Below are positions 17,828 to 27,105 of a stretch of DNA of 64,000 bases, piece by piece. This stretch comes from CBDCWO01 sp965223405. GTDB lineage: Bacteria; Bacteroidota; Bacteroidia; Chitinophagales; Saprospiraceae. Position numbers and translations under genes: made by a program. Every line of letters begins with the position of its first letter. Positions within the stretch are counted from its first letter, which is position 1. The notes beneath the pieces were generated by a model that saw only the letters and a list, made by a program, of their open reading frames with translations, made no database searches and was not told the DNA's origin. The DNA is taken from the NCBI GenBank assembly GCA_965223405.1, contig CBDCWO010000006.1, positions 4,836,001 to 4,900,000 on the forward strand. The letters are read 5' to 3'.

Positions 17828-17872
17828 AGCGCCTCGTATTGAATCTCTTCAACTAACGATGGCGCTTTTTTT
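17828..17872 (+). terminator. Intrinsic terminator after norB
   Basis: AGCGCCTCGT (17828-17837) pairs with ACGA-T-GGCGCT (17856-17866), a 10-bp stem with one bulged T, followed by a run of T. It separates norCB from norQD. Confidence 0.8.
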
Positions 17873-18036
17873 ATTTTTCAAACGACTTCGATGCTCAGAA
17901 TAATAAAACATATACAATATATCACTACAATAGAATGACAATTTTTAATTACCGCAAAGGATTATTTCTTTAAAAATCTAAAGATTGTATAGGTTGTGGA
18001 GAAATTTGTTAGACATTTGATAAATAAATTTTTAAA

Positions 18037-18819
18037 ATGATTGTTGAAACTGCTCCGTATTACCGGGCTATTGGAAAGGAAAAAGAGGTGTTTGAGCATT
18101 GCTTTCACCAGAAACTCCCAGTACTATTAAAAGGTCCTACAGGGACTGGTAAGACCAGATTTGTAGAACATATGGCTCACCAACTGGATATTCACCTTAT
18201 TACGGTAGCCTGTCATGAAGAAACATCTTCAACGGACCTTACAGGTCGTTTTATATTGAAAGGAGCTGAAACCCAGTGGCAGGATGGTCCGCTTACCAAA
18301 GCGGTGAAAGAGGGATTTATTATTTATCTCGACGAGATAGCCGAAGCGAGACCGGATGTGATTGTGGCAATACATTCTCTTACGGATCATCGTCGGCAGC
18401 TTTATTTGGACAAATTGGCAACAGAAATTGAGGCTAAGGATAATTTTATGCTGGTGGCTTCTTACAATCCGGGTTATCAACGTGGTTTTAAAGAACTAAA
18501 ACCATCGACCCGGCAAAGGTTTGTTGCACTTTCATTTGATTACCCAAGCAAAGAGGTTGAACTTGAGATCATTACAAGTGAAACCAAGGTGGATCCGGCT
18601 GATGGCAAAAAGTTGATTAGGATAGCTTCGAAAATCAGAAATCTCACCGAGTTGGGGTTGATGGAAACGGTTTCCACCAGGCTGATTGTGGATACCGCGA
18701 AATTGATTAAATCAGGTTTACCCAAAAGACTATCTGTAGAAGTCGGAATGATCCAACCGCTCACCGATGATAGTGAGACACTTACCTCTCTTAAAGACTT
18801 GGCTAATTTGATGATATAA
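18037..18819 (+). CDS. norQ: NorQ/CbbQ-type MoxR AAA+ ATPase
   Basis: A 260-aa AAA+ ATPase needed, with NorD, to insert the non-heme iron of NorB. Walker A is GPTGTGKT (33-40) and Walker B is FIIYLDE (to residue 100). The arginine-rich segment LKPSTRQRFVALSFDYP follows, and the C-terminal CbbQ domain ends the protein. It starts 238 nt after norB, beyond a terminator, so it probably has its own promoter. norD follows after 8 nt. Confidence 0.9.
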   Translation: MIVETAPYYRAIGKEKEVFEHCFHQKLPVLLKGPTGTGKTRFVEHMAHQLDIHLITVACHEETSSTDLTGRFILKGAETQWQDGPLTKAVKEGFIIYLDEIAEARPDVIVAIHSLTDHRRQLYLDKLATEIEAKDNFMLVASYNPGYQRGFKELKPSTRQRFVALSFDYPSKEVELEIITSETKVDPADGKKLIRIASKIRNLTELGLMETVSTRLIVDTAKLIKSGLPKRLSVEVGMIQPLTDDSETLTSLKDLANLMI

Positions 18820-18827
18820 TAAGGTAG

Positions 18828-19265
18828 ATGGAACTTGATCAAATTCTGTTTAAAAAATTTATGAACTTCTATAATCGCCACTTTAAAGGGCGATCTGAAG
18901 AAGAAATAAATAGAACCGTCCTTTTGGCCCCCCTAATTGATCGCTTGACTTTATTGGCACGGGCCATAACCGGGGAGAATATTGAAATTCAGGAGGCAGA
19001 AATGGAGGGAGGCTGGAAATCGAATCTGTTTTTTTTGCCGTCGAAAGTATCCTTTTTGGATTCGGTTGAGCGTAATTTGAATTTTTACTTATATAGAATA
19101 GTATACCTCTCCGTCCAATTCGAACAAGACTACAACTGGGATAATTCAAATCAGACAATTGGCCTGACGGAATCCAGAACCAAGGCAGCATCTGTTTCCG
19201 AGGATATTCTCTTGCATATAGCAAACGAATTTCCACCTGTATATAAATATTATCACTCGATCTAA
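18828..19265 (+). pseudogene. norD: norD, 5' part (ended by an in-frame TAA)
   Basis: A 145-aa N-terminal segment of NorD. It ends YKYYHSI-TAA at 19263-19265. The same reading frame continues immediately as DFFGPDLIPQYWLYGKF into the remainder of NorD, so this is a nonsense interruption and not a frameshift. NorD is usually one protein of about 600 aa; the two parts sum to that length. An AAA, GAA or CAA codon changed to TAA would explain it. Alternatives are a sequencing error, readthrough, or a genuinely split protein. Confidence 0.75.
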
Positions 19266-20579
19266 GATTTTTTTGGCCCTGACTTGATTCCTCAATACTG
19301 GCTGTATGGCAAATTTATGGTAAGTCGCGACATAGTCGATAAAGCCAGTGAAAGTATTGAAGATCAAACCACCTTTCGAAAAGATTCGGTCAAACCCAAA
19401 TCAGAAATCAAATCAAAAGCGGTGGAGGAAGCAGAGGTGATTCAGGTGGACAAAAAGGCCCAGGATGATTATGTGATGACTCACAATTTCGAAAAAGTAG
19501 AAACTGCTGAAGAATTCAGTGGTGTATGGCGTGGATTCGACGGAGAGGATAGTTTACAGGAAGATGAAGATGCATTGAAAGAATTAAATCTAAAACATTT
19601 GTTTCGGACCGATGAGGTCGCTGAATCTATTTACCAGGCGGATTTTCGGGACCTGGATTTTGTACCTGAAAGTGCAACAATCGAAGATTCAGAACCACAT
19701 CACCTGTACGATGAATGGAATTACAAACAAAATCAATACAAAAAGGATTATTGCCAAGTATATGTCAAAAAACAACCACCTGGAAGTCTGAATTATGCAA
19801 AAGATTGTCTTGCAGACAACCGACTCACCTTAAATAACCTGCGTAAGAAATTTGCTCAAATCAATCAACAACGTCGAAATGTTAAAAAATTACCCCAGGG
19901 TGATCGAATTGATATCGATGCTGTGGTGGATTGGTACACGGATATCCACTCTGGTAAAACTCCATCTGAAAATATTTATTACTCCAAACGAAAAAAAGAA
20001 TCGGATTTGGCCATTTTGTTTTTAATGGATATCAGTCTATCAACAGATAGTTTTGCCGATGGAAATCGTGTATTGGATGTGGAAAAACAAGCCGTGATTC
20101 TATTTGGAGAAGTACTCACCGAGTACGGGGTAGATTTTGCTGTGGGCGGATTTTATTCCAAAACCAGGAATCACTGTGCTTATGTGCCGATTAAGAATTT
20201 TCAGGACCATTGGAATCTGGGTAAGCAACATCTGGGTATTGTTCAACCAGAGGGTTATACCCGGATCGGCCCAGCTTTGAGGCATGCTAAAATGTTGGTT
20301 GAAAAACATGAGGCCCCCAATAAATGGGTAATATTACTTTCCGATGGAAAACCCAATGACTACGACCGTTACGAAGGTAAGTATGGAATTGCGGATGTCA
20401 AACAGGCACTTCGTGAAATACATGCAAGACATATTAATACCTATGCGATTGCCATAGAATCGATCGCACGGTACTACCTTCCGCAAATGTTTGGACACAA
20501 CCATTACAATATACTTTCCCATTCGGATATGCTTATCCATTCTTTAGCCAACTTATACCGAAGGATTCAAAATAAGTGA
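19266..20579 (+). pseudogene. norD: norD, 3' part with von Willebrand factor A domain
   Basis: 438 codons in the frame of the preceding part. The first possible start inside it is TTG at 19284. The C-terminal third is a vWA domain with the MIDAS motif DISLS (in LFLMDISLSTDSF), a downstream Thr (PEGYTRIGPALRHA) and LLSDGKPND. NorD works with the NorQ ATPase in activating NO reductase; MoxR plus vWA is the general pairing. The middle region is charged and less conserved. If the stop is real and not suppressed, NO reductase maturation could be impaired unless this part is translated from an internal start. Confidence 0.8.
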
Positions 20580-21173
20580 AGGACCATGCAACAATCCCCA
20601 AGCGATGTCAAGAATGTAATGCTTTTACCGTAGTTAATTTATGCAATAATAAAATATGAGCAATAAGTCAGCAAAATTAAATCTCAAGATCTATGTATAA
20701 TTATAGTAATTCAAATCGGTCCATATGCTAATGCAAATCAAAACTACAATCTTTTCGTATAACATCTAGGTCCTGATGAAATTTTGCCACACAAAACATA
20801 ATACTCAAACTTCAAAAGAATATCCATTATATACTTCTGAATGCTATAGTCTATATCATATTTAGAGCGAACATTGTGGGTAAGAAAATTGCGGGCTCTG
20901 CACTTCAACAATATGTCTTGGTGCCAAATTTAAGCCTACACACAAATTCATGATGTCAAGGCTGGCGTGTTAAGGAACGCATGATTTATATCATCGAGGG
21001 AGCTGAACCAACCAAACTTGCTGGATCAAATACAAAATAAGGATGTTAGCAACACTGCGAATAAGAGATCCAAAAGTAATTCAGAACAATTTCATAAGAA
21101 TGAAAGCTTTATCTCTTAGTTGAAAATACCTAAAGAAAAATATTTTTTCAATGCTTGTTTATTATTAAATGGA
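20580..21173. other. Non-coding stretch after norD
   Basis: No gene, convincing hairpin or repeat is seen in these 594 nt. It separates the nor locus from the convergent peptide/lipoprotein cassette. Confidence 0.4.
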
Positions 21174-21635
21174 TCAAGTGAACAAATAATATTTATTTAG
21201 ATCCATATCCAATAATAAAATATCCGTTTTCCCGGTTAAAAAGTCATTTTCTGCTAAAAACGTCTTCTCATAATCAGACTGCAAAATTTGATTTTGTTCC
21301 AATTTGAGTTTGTACTGCTCCAAAAAATATTCAATTTTAAAAAGATTCGCTGATGTACTTATAAAATATGCATTGATTTCATAATTTCCTATGTTATTCT
21401 GCCATTTTTTTAACCAGTCTAAAAATTGTGCAATGCAGAATGAACATTCTCCATCAAAATAATATATTAAAAAGGTATCGTTTTTATTGCGGTTTACAAT
21501 AATTGAGTCAAAAGTACTCGGTAAAACAATAACGCTGTTTTGTAACTTATTAAGACTAGCTCGATTACTTGAACAATTATACCCAATACAATAAATAAAT
21601 ATTGCAAAAATAGTTAGTTGCTTAGTTAAGGGCAT
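21174..21635 (-). CDS. Thioredoxin-like CxxC protein, membrane- or lipid-anchored
   Basis: A 153-aa protein with an N-terminal hydrophobic segment ending in Cys residues (FIYC...IGYNC) that may act as a lipoprotein signal, although neither is a canonical lipobox. The motif FLIYYFDGECSFCIAQFLDWL places a thioredoxin-type GECSFC (Cys64, Cys67) after a beta strand. The rest is short for a full TlpA fold but matches the thiol-oxidoreductase proteins found beside BF3164-like lipoproteins. It overlaps the end of the upstream gene by 14 nt. With two six-cysteine peptides in the same operon, disulfide formation or reduction on those peptides is a reasonable inference. Confidence 0.6.
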   Translation of the reverse strand: MPLTKQLTIFAIFIYCIGYNCSSNRASLNKLQNSVIVLPSTFDSIIVNRNKNDTFLIYYFDGECSFCIAQFLDWLKKWQNNIGNYEINAYFISTSANLFKIEYFLEQYKLKLEQNQILQSDYEKTFLAENDFLTGKTDILLLDMDLNKYYLFT

Positions 21636-22716
21636 ACTTTACCATATAGTTGTCTCCCATAGAATCTTTAGTAGTACCATATAGTGTGTCTTCACCAGAA
21701 TTGACTGATATGGTCATTAAATATTTATCTAAGTGATATGATTTAATGATTTCACCATCCCAATTCAAAACAAACAGTTCACTTTGCAATTCATAGGGTT
21801 CTTTATTGGAAATAGCCCCACTATAAACGCAATACACAGAGGAGGTTGTAAAAATAGGTTTGCATCTATACCCCTCATAGTATTCTTTATCATGGCCGAC
21901 AAGATTATTTAGCTGAGGTGTAATCAAATATTTATTCTCAATATCATCAGGTCCTTTTATTGATTTGATCAATTTTTTATTCCCATTAAAAATATCTATC
22001 CGGTCTTCATATTTGTAAGGACAAATAATTTTGGTTTTGTTAGGTGAAACTATAACATAGCCACCGCTAACGTTGTAAGTATAATTTGTTCCCATCAACT
22101 TTTTAGAATCGAAAGATGATTCGCCATTAACAACTTGGATATCCACTAACAAATCAACACTATTGCCAACTTCAGGGTCATCAAGATAGTATAAATTCCA
22201 GCTTATGGCATGGTTCTCGTTCCATTTGCCAATGTTGTTCGAAAATGATGGAATAGTAAATTGAATTGGATTATAGCTCCCTGCTAACTTTAGCAATGAA
22301 TCAATATTATAAACATATGCTTTGTGAGTAGTAACATCAACGACACACAGTTCTTGCGATGAAATTGCATTATCCCATTCTGGATTAAGATAAGCTGATA
22401 ATAACTCATTAGGCCCTTTCCCTGACATACCAAATTCTAAAATATTTGTTTGACGGTTAAGACTATATAATTCATAAAAATATGGATTTGCTCTCCTGTT
22501 TTCTATTAAAATTAGAGAATCTCTTAATAAATAAAAGAACATGGAATGAATCGATTTTGAGAATTCTACTTCAGTGGAAGTTAAGGTCATGTAATTCTCT
22601 AAATGGCTCCTATTGAAAGTCTGTATAAGCTTTGCCTCATCATCATTTTTTGTAACTGATCGGCAAGCAAATAAAAAAGTTATTGCGATTATCGGTAAAG
22701 AAAGTCTAAAAACCAT
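21622..22716 (-). CDS. BF3164-like lipoprotein (six-bladed beta-propeller type)
   Basis: A 364-aa lipoprotein from the ATG at 22716, which gives the signal MVFRLSLPIIAITFLFAC with lipobox LFAC (Cys18). An upstream in-frame start at 22800 would overlap the preceding peptide gene. The body shows propeller-like repeats (ILEFGMSGKGPNELLSAYLNPEW; ELCVVDVTTHKAYVYNID; KSIKGPDDIENKYL) typical of the BF3164/TolB-like 6-bladed family of Bacteroidota. Such genes often sit beside NVEALA-type small peptides and thioredoxin-like genes, as here. Function is unknown; surface binding or processing of the peptides is inference. Confidence 0.7.
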   Translation of the reverse strand: MVFRLSLPIIAITFLFACRSVTKNDDEAKLIQTFNRSHLENYMTLTSTEVEFSKSIHSMFFYLLRDSLILIENRRANPYFYELYSLNRQTNILEFGMSGKGPNELLSAYLNPEWDNAISSQELCVVDVTTHKAYVYNIDSLLKLAGSYNPIQFTIPSFSNNIGKWNENHAISWNLYYLDDPEVGNSVDLLVDIQVVNGESSFDSKKLMGTNYTYNVSGGYVIVSPNKTKIICPYKYEDRIDIFNGNKKLIKSIKGPDDIENKYLITPQLNNLVGHDKEYYEGYRCKPIFTTSSVYCVYSGAISNKEPYELQSELFVLNWDGEIIKSYHLDKYLMTISVNSGEDTLYGTTKDSMGDNYMVKYALN

Positions 22717-22774
22717 ACAATTTACATTCTCTATACAACTCCTATTTGGTATTTCTAATTTAAACAAAATACTA

Positions 22775-23053
22775 TCAAGCATCCTCACACTTAACAGCAT
22801 TGTTACAGGTTATAGTTTGGCCGCCGGCAGCAGGATAGCTACACGTAGATCCGTCCTGATCCTTGCACGAGAATAATTCAATCCCACCGGAATCTTTAAT
22901 AACACATTGATCACAAGGTGCTGGAACTGAGGCAAAAGATGCAACTTGTTCAATTGAAAAAACTTTTGAATTTATCTGAGAGAACAAACTGAGGTTGTAG
23001 AATATTACCATAAATAAAAACAACCCTAATATTAGAGGAAACAAACTTTTCAT
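22775..23053 (-). CDS. Secreted six-cysteine peptide (NVEALA-like), copy 2
   Basis: A 92-aa precursor with an N-terminal hydrophobic segment (about 4-24) and a spacer. The cysteine-rich core has Cys at 47, 50, 63, 71, 83 and 89 (C-x2-C-x12-C-x7-C-x11-C-x5-C). The core VPAPCDQC...LFSCKDQDGSTC...GQTITCNNAVKC aligns throughout with the neighbouring copy. The stretch before the core (EQVASFASVPAPC) resembles the leader end of the NVEALA peptide family. Probably exported, with three disulfides. Its role is unknown. Confidence 0.68.
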   Translation of the reverse strand: MKSLFPLILGLFLFMVIFYNLSLFSQINSKVFSIEQVASFASVPAPCDQCVIKDSGGIELFSCKDQDGSTCSYPAAGGQTITCNNAVKCEDA

Positions 23054-23073
23054 AATAATAAATTTCTTAGTAA

Positions 23074-23307
23074 TTAATTACATTTAACTCTGTTTGCGCA
23101 TGACAATGTAAATCCATCTTGTGTGGACATCCCACAGTTTGATCCATCTTTGTCTTTACATGAAAAAAGGATATTTCCGGTATCTTCTGTCCAAACACAA
23201 CTGTCACATGGATTTGGAACGCTTGCAAGTACATCTGCAAAATTCAAATAGATCAAGGCAAATGTGGCAAACGACAAAAGTAAAAATAGATTTTTCATCT
23301 TTTTCAT
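23074..23307 (-). CDS. Secreted six-cysteine peptide (NVEALA-like), copy 1
   Basis: A 77-aa precursor: basic start, hydrophobic segment (about 6-21), NFADVLASVPNPC (compare NVEALA), then a core with Cys at 34, 37, 50, 58, 70 and 76. The spacing is identical to that of copy 2. Shared residues are PCDxC, LFSCKDxDGSxC, GxTxxC and VKC. It is the first gene of the four-gene cassette and 20 nt before copy 2. Confidence 0.68.
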   Translation of the reverse strand: MKKMKNLFLLLSFATFALIYLNFADVLASVPNPCDSCVWTEDTGNILFSCKDKDGSNCGMSTQDGFTLSCANRVKCN

Positions 23308-23744
23308 AATGAAATTTTTTAATTATACAATCTTAGCAATTAATAAGGAGCAGGCATAGCAGGTATCAATAAGTGGCAAGCAAGCACCTCTTGAATATGT
23401 TCTACTTCAAATCTACACACACACACACACAAATTGTCAATGGCTAATGTGTTAAACTAACAATGATTTTGATCATTGAGGGGGTTATTTCAACACATTA
23501 AAAAAGGCTAAAATGCTCCAATGGCTAAATGTTTTTATTATACTCTTAGCAAAGGGAGTTTAGGCACAATTCCAACAGGTAGGAGTTGAGAAAAGGCCCT
23601 TGTGTGCTTTTTTACGATTTCTCTGCCTACACATAATCTATAGATGCATTAATCTACTTTCATCATGAATTAGGATAAAATATTGCCGTTATCCGATGAT
23701 GTTTTATATTTTAGGAGATTATTGTATATACTAAACCTAAAAAT
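23308..23744. other. Intergenic region with hairpin and CA repeat upstream of the peptide cassette
   Basis: No gene is seen. An (AC)8 microsatellite at 23415-23430 lies about 108 nt upstream of the first peptide start. Further upstream is a perfect inverted repeat, CAATGAT-TTTG-ATCATTG (23461-23478), inside a longer imperfect hairpin (23448-23497, TGTGTT/AACACA at its base). It could be an operator or a terminator. Confidence 0.4.
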
Positions 23745-24419
23745 ATGGCAGATTCACATTTTTCTCAAGACTTTCTCGATTTCCTTAAGGAACTGAGCAC
23801 TAATAATGATCGAGATTGGTTTCAAAAAAATAAACTGCGTTTTAAAAGTAACGTGGAGGAGCCTTTTAAAGACTTCATTGCTACCATGATCCGGAAAATG
23901 CAACAACAGACTCCTGGCATGGATCATTTAGAAGCCAAAGATTGTGTGTTTCGGATTTACCGGGATGTGCGTTTCAGTAAGGATAAGTCTCCCTATAAGA
24001 CCCACATGGCAGCGTTAATCGGTCCCGGAGGAAGAAAAGATAAGACCAATCCCGGAATGTACCTGCAGCTGAGTGCAGAAGATGCACGACTCTACAGTGG
24101 AGCGCACATGCTGGATAAAAATCAACTTCTTGCGGTTCGAACTGCCATAGCTGAAGATTTAGAAGGATTCCGAACAGCGATTAATAATAAAGGATTTAAG
24201 GAGGCATTTGGAGAAATCCTGGGAGAAAAGAACAAACGGTTGGCGGCTCCCTTTGCTGATTTGGCTGAGAAAGAACCTTTATTGTTTAACAAGAGTTTCT
24301 ATTACTTCAAAAAATGGCCAGCCGAAGAAATTTTAACGGACAATTTCCCGGATACCCTTATGGCAACATTCAATGCTGCTAAACCGGTAAATAATTTTCT
24401 ATTTTCAGCTTTGAGCTAA
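23745..24419 (+). CDS. DUF2461 family protein
   Basis: A 224-aa cytoplasmic protein of the DUF2461 family (TIGR02453). Signature stretches are FLKELSTNNDRDWFQKNK near the start, VFRIYRDVRFSKDKSPYKTH at about 68-87, GMYLQLSAEDARLYSGAH at about 103-120, and FYYFKKWPAEE near 186. Length is normal for the family. No catalytic residues are established and its role is unknown. It stands alone ahead of an FtsX-type permease. Confidence 0.85.
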   Translation: MADSHFSQDFLDFLKELSTNNDRDWFQKNKLRFKSNVEEPFKDFIATMIRKMQQQTPGMDHLEAKDCVFRIYRDVRFSKDKSPYKTHMAALIGPGGRKDKTNPGMYLQLSAEDARLYSGAHMLDKNQLLAVRTAIAEDLEGFRTAINNKGFKEAFGEILGEKNKRLAAPFADLAEKEPLLFNKSFYYFKKWPAEEILTDNFPDTLMATFNAAKPVNNFLFSALS

Positions 24420-24574
24420 ACCCGATTTTTTAGCAATTTAATCGATGGCTTAATAACCCATTTTCTATCATTTCAAGGAGGAGGTGAAAATTTTCAACGG
24501 GTAAGCCTTATACCATTAAAACCAGATGGAGTAATAAGAAATATTCCGCTCACATTATTGTAAAACATAAACAA

Positions 24575-26959
24575 ATGCTTCAAAACTATTTCAAAGTTGC
24601 GCTGCGCAACCTGCGCAAGGACAAGTTAAGTTCGGGGATAAATATAATGGGATTGACCATTGGCTTTGCTTGCATTTTTTTGATATTGCTTTTCGTATTA
24701 CAGGAGATGAGTGTGGATACTGCTTTTTCCAAAGCAGATAGAATCTATCGGGTGGTCAACGATGAAAGGCCCTTTGCTGAATCAGGACGCTATTTGGCTA
24801 CGACCTCGCCACCTTTTGCACCTGCCTTAAAAGCGGATTTTCCTGAAGTGGAATCTGCAGTTCGGTTGCGATATACAGATGATGTAATCCTAAAGCATCA
24901 GGACCAACAGTATTACGAAGATAAGGTGATCTATGCAGACCAGGATTTCTTTAAACTTTTTGATTTTCCTTTCCAAGATGGAGATCCTGAAAATGCGCTC
25001 TCACAGCCCAACAATGTAGTTTTGACCTATGAACAGTCGCTAAAATATTTTGGAGCAGAAAATCCAATTGGGAAAGAGATACTGATGAACAGTGCGATTC
25101 CATTAAGAGTAACCGGAGTCTTGATGCAAAAACAGCCCAAAACCCATCTGGATTTTGATTTTCTAATTTCATTTTCCACTTTTAAAGTTCCTTTTGGATA
25201 TCCGGTTACACTCGATAGCTGGGGATGGATTTCCTTTCACACCTACCTGCTTTTGCAGCAGGGGAGTGATCCGAAACGATTCGATCAGCGGTTGTCAGAA
25301 TTTGCCTCTGAACATATGTATCAGGATAGACCGGTGAGAGCACAGTTTCGGTTACAACCACTTTCAGACATTTACTTTCATTCTAATGAAATGATGAATA
25401 CGGCTGAGCATAAGCGAGGTAGTCTCACTTATACCTATGGTTTGCTATTTATCGCATTATTGATATTGATAGTTGCTGGATTTAACTTTATGAATATCAG
25501 TACAGCCAGGTCCATTCGGCGTGCTAAGGAAGTTGGAATGCGGAAGGTACTGGGAGCTGGTAAATTGGGTTTGGTCAAGCAGTTTGTGATGGAATCGGTT
25601 ATGGTTGCCAGTTTGGGTGGATTATTTGCAATCCTGTTATTCATCTGGAGTCAATCTACGCTTATGAATTATTTGGGGTGGGATGTTGAGTTCAGCCTCC
25701 AGGAAATGTATTTTTTCTTACCGGCCTATATCGGATTGGTTTTGCTGGTCGGTCTTTTATCCTCGATTTACCCGGCTCTGATTCTGACAGGTTTTGATCC
25801 GATTCAAGTGTTGAAAGGAGTTGTTAAATCCAATAGTGCAGAGCTGAATATTCGTAAAGGTTTGGTGATTGCTCAATTTGTTATTACCATCAGCTTAATC
25901 ATTTGTAGCTTGATGGTTTCCAGGCAAATGAAATTTATTGGAAATAAGAACTTAGGCTATGATAAATCCCATTTAGTGTCCTTGCAGATGCGCACGGATG
26001 ATTTTTTGGACCGGTATCAGTTGGCAGCGAAAATACTGCAGCAAAATCCTTATGTTGAAAAAGTATCTGCGGGAGACCTAATAGACGGAGATTATGGATC
26101 TGTTCCGGTTACGAAATCCGGAGAAGAGAATGGGATTGCAATGCATATGATGGGTGGCTATTTCGATTACTTTAGTACGCTGGATATAGAGTTTGTGGAG
26201 GGCAGGGATTTTTCTGCTTCCCACCCTCAAGATACGGCAACCGGCATCATTGTGAACGAATCTGCAGTCAGATCGTTTGGATGGCAAGACCCATTGGGTC
26301 AACGGCTACAAGTAAATACCGATATCAGCGGTGAGGTCATCGGAGTAGTTAAAGATTTTCACTTTTTTTCATTACATGATCCCATCGAGCCTTTGGTTAT
26401 TGTAATGCCCAGAACCCATTTGCGAAATATTATCATAAGGCTGGCACCTACGGCAGATATGGCCGCAGTCATTTCCTCTCTTAAAAGCGATTGGATGAAG
26501 TTTAGTCCCGATTTGCCCTTTCGGTTTTCATTTCTGGATGATCAGGTGAATGCCAGGTATGCGGTGGATGCCAGGTTTTCGAAGTTGATTGCCTTTTTTA
26601 GCATTCTCGCAATTTTCATCTCTGGGCTGGGGCTCTATGGCTTAATTGCCATTATGGTTACTTATCGGACTAAAGAAATTGGTATTCGCAAAATATTGGG
26701 TGCTTCAATGGGTGAGATTTATGTACTAATTTCCAAAAATTTCATCTTATGGATTATCGTTTCCAATCTGATTGCTATCCCCTTGGCATGGTGGCTGATA
26801 AGTCATTGGCTTAATAAATTCAGCTATCACATCCATATGGATGTTCTTCTGATTCTGATAGCCGTTGCAGTCAGCTTGACAATTGCTCTTTTTGCCATCA
26901 GCCTGAAGGTGATCAAATCGGCCTTGGCCAATCCCATCCAGGCGATCAGGCATAATTGA
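24575..26959 (+). CDS. FtsX/MacB-type ABC transporter permease (second copy)
   Basis: A 794-aa protein with the same architecture as the permease at 12597-15017. It has an N-terminal helix after MLQNYFKVALRNLRKDK, a MacB-like periplasmic domain, a first FtsX core (TARSIRRAKEVGMRKVLGAG), a second periplasmic domain and a second core (TYRTKEIGIRKILGAS). No ATPase gene is adjacent. The two copies are paralogues and not recent duplicates, as the periplasmic domains differ throughout. Confidence 0.85.
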   Translation: MLQNYFKVALRNLRKDKLSSGINIMGLTIGFACIFLILLFVLQEMSVDTAFSKADRIYRVVNDERPFAESGRYLATTSPPFAPALKADFPEVESAVRLRYTDDVILKHQDQQYYEDKVIYADQDFFKLFDFPFQDGDPENALSQPNNVVLTYEQSLKYFGAENPIGKEILMNSAIPLRVTGVLMQKQPKTHLDFDFLISFSTFKVPFGYPVTLDSWGWISFHTYLLLQQGSDPKRFDQRLSEFASEHMYQDRPVRAQFRLQPLSDIYFHSNEMMNTAEHKRGSLTYTYGLLFIALLILIVAGFNFMNISTARSIRRAKEVGMRKVLGAGKLGLVKQFVMESVMVASLGGLFAILLFIWSQSTLMNYLGWDVEFSLQEMYFFLPAYIGLVLLVGLLSSIYPALILTGFDPIQVLKGVVKSNSAELNIRKGLVIAQFVITISLIICSLMVSRQMKFIGNKNLGYDKSHLVSLQMRTDDFLDRYQLAAKILQQNPYVEKVSAGDLIDGDYGSVPVTKSGEENGIAMHMMGGYFDYFSTLDIEFVEGRDFSASHPQDTATGIIVNESAVRSFGWQDPLGQRLQVNTDISGEVIGVVKDFHFFSLHDPIEPLVIVMPRTHLRNIIIRLAPTADMAAVISSLKSDWMKFSPDLPFRFSFLDDQVNARYAVDARFSKLIAFFSILAIFISGLGLYGLIAIMVTYRTKEIGIRKILGASMGEIYVLISKNFILWIIVSNLIAIPLAWWLISHWLNKFSYHIHMDVLLILIAVAVSLTIALFAISLKVIKSALANPIQAIRHN

Positions 26960-27105
26960 AGACTTATGTGGCTCAAAATAAATTGTTTGAGTTTTGTAAT
27001 TCAATTTCAATTGTACGATAAGGTTAAAATGGGTGCCCATTGACTTGAGTCATTGTGTATAAGGTGATAAAAAACTATCATCTCTTTAATCCAAAAGAGT
27101 TGCAC

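Noticed and set aside
23121..23309. 62-aa plus frame opposite the first six-cysteine peptide
   Set aside because: Antisense shadow of a gene whose paralogue next door confirms the minus-strand reading.
12597..26959. The two FtsX-type permeases as a duplicated unit
   Set aside because: They share architecture, but periplasmic domains and flanking genes differ, so a recent segmental duplication is not supported.
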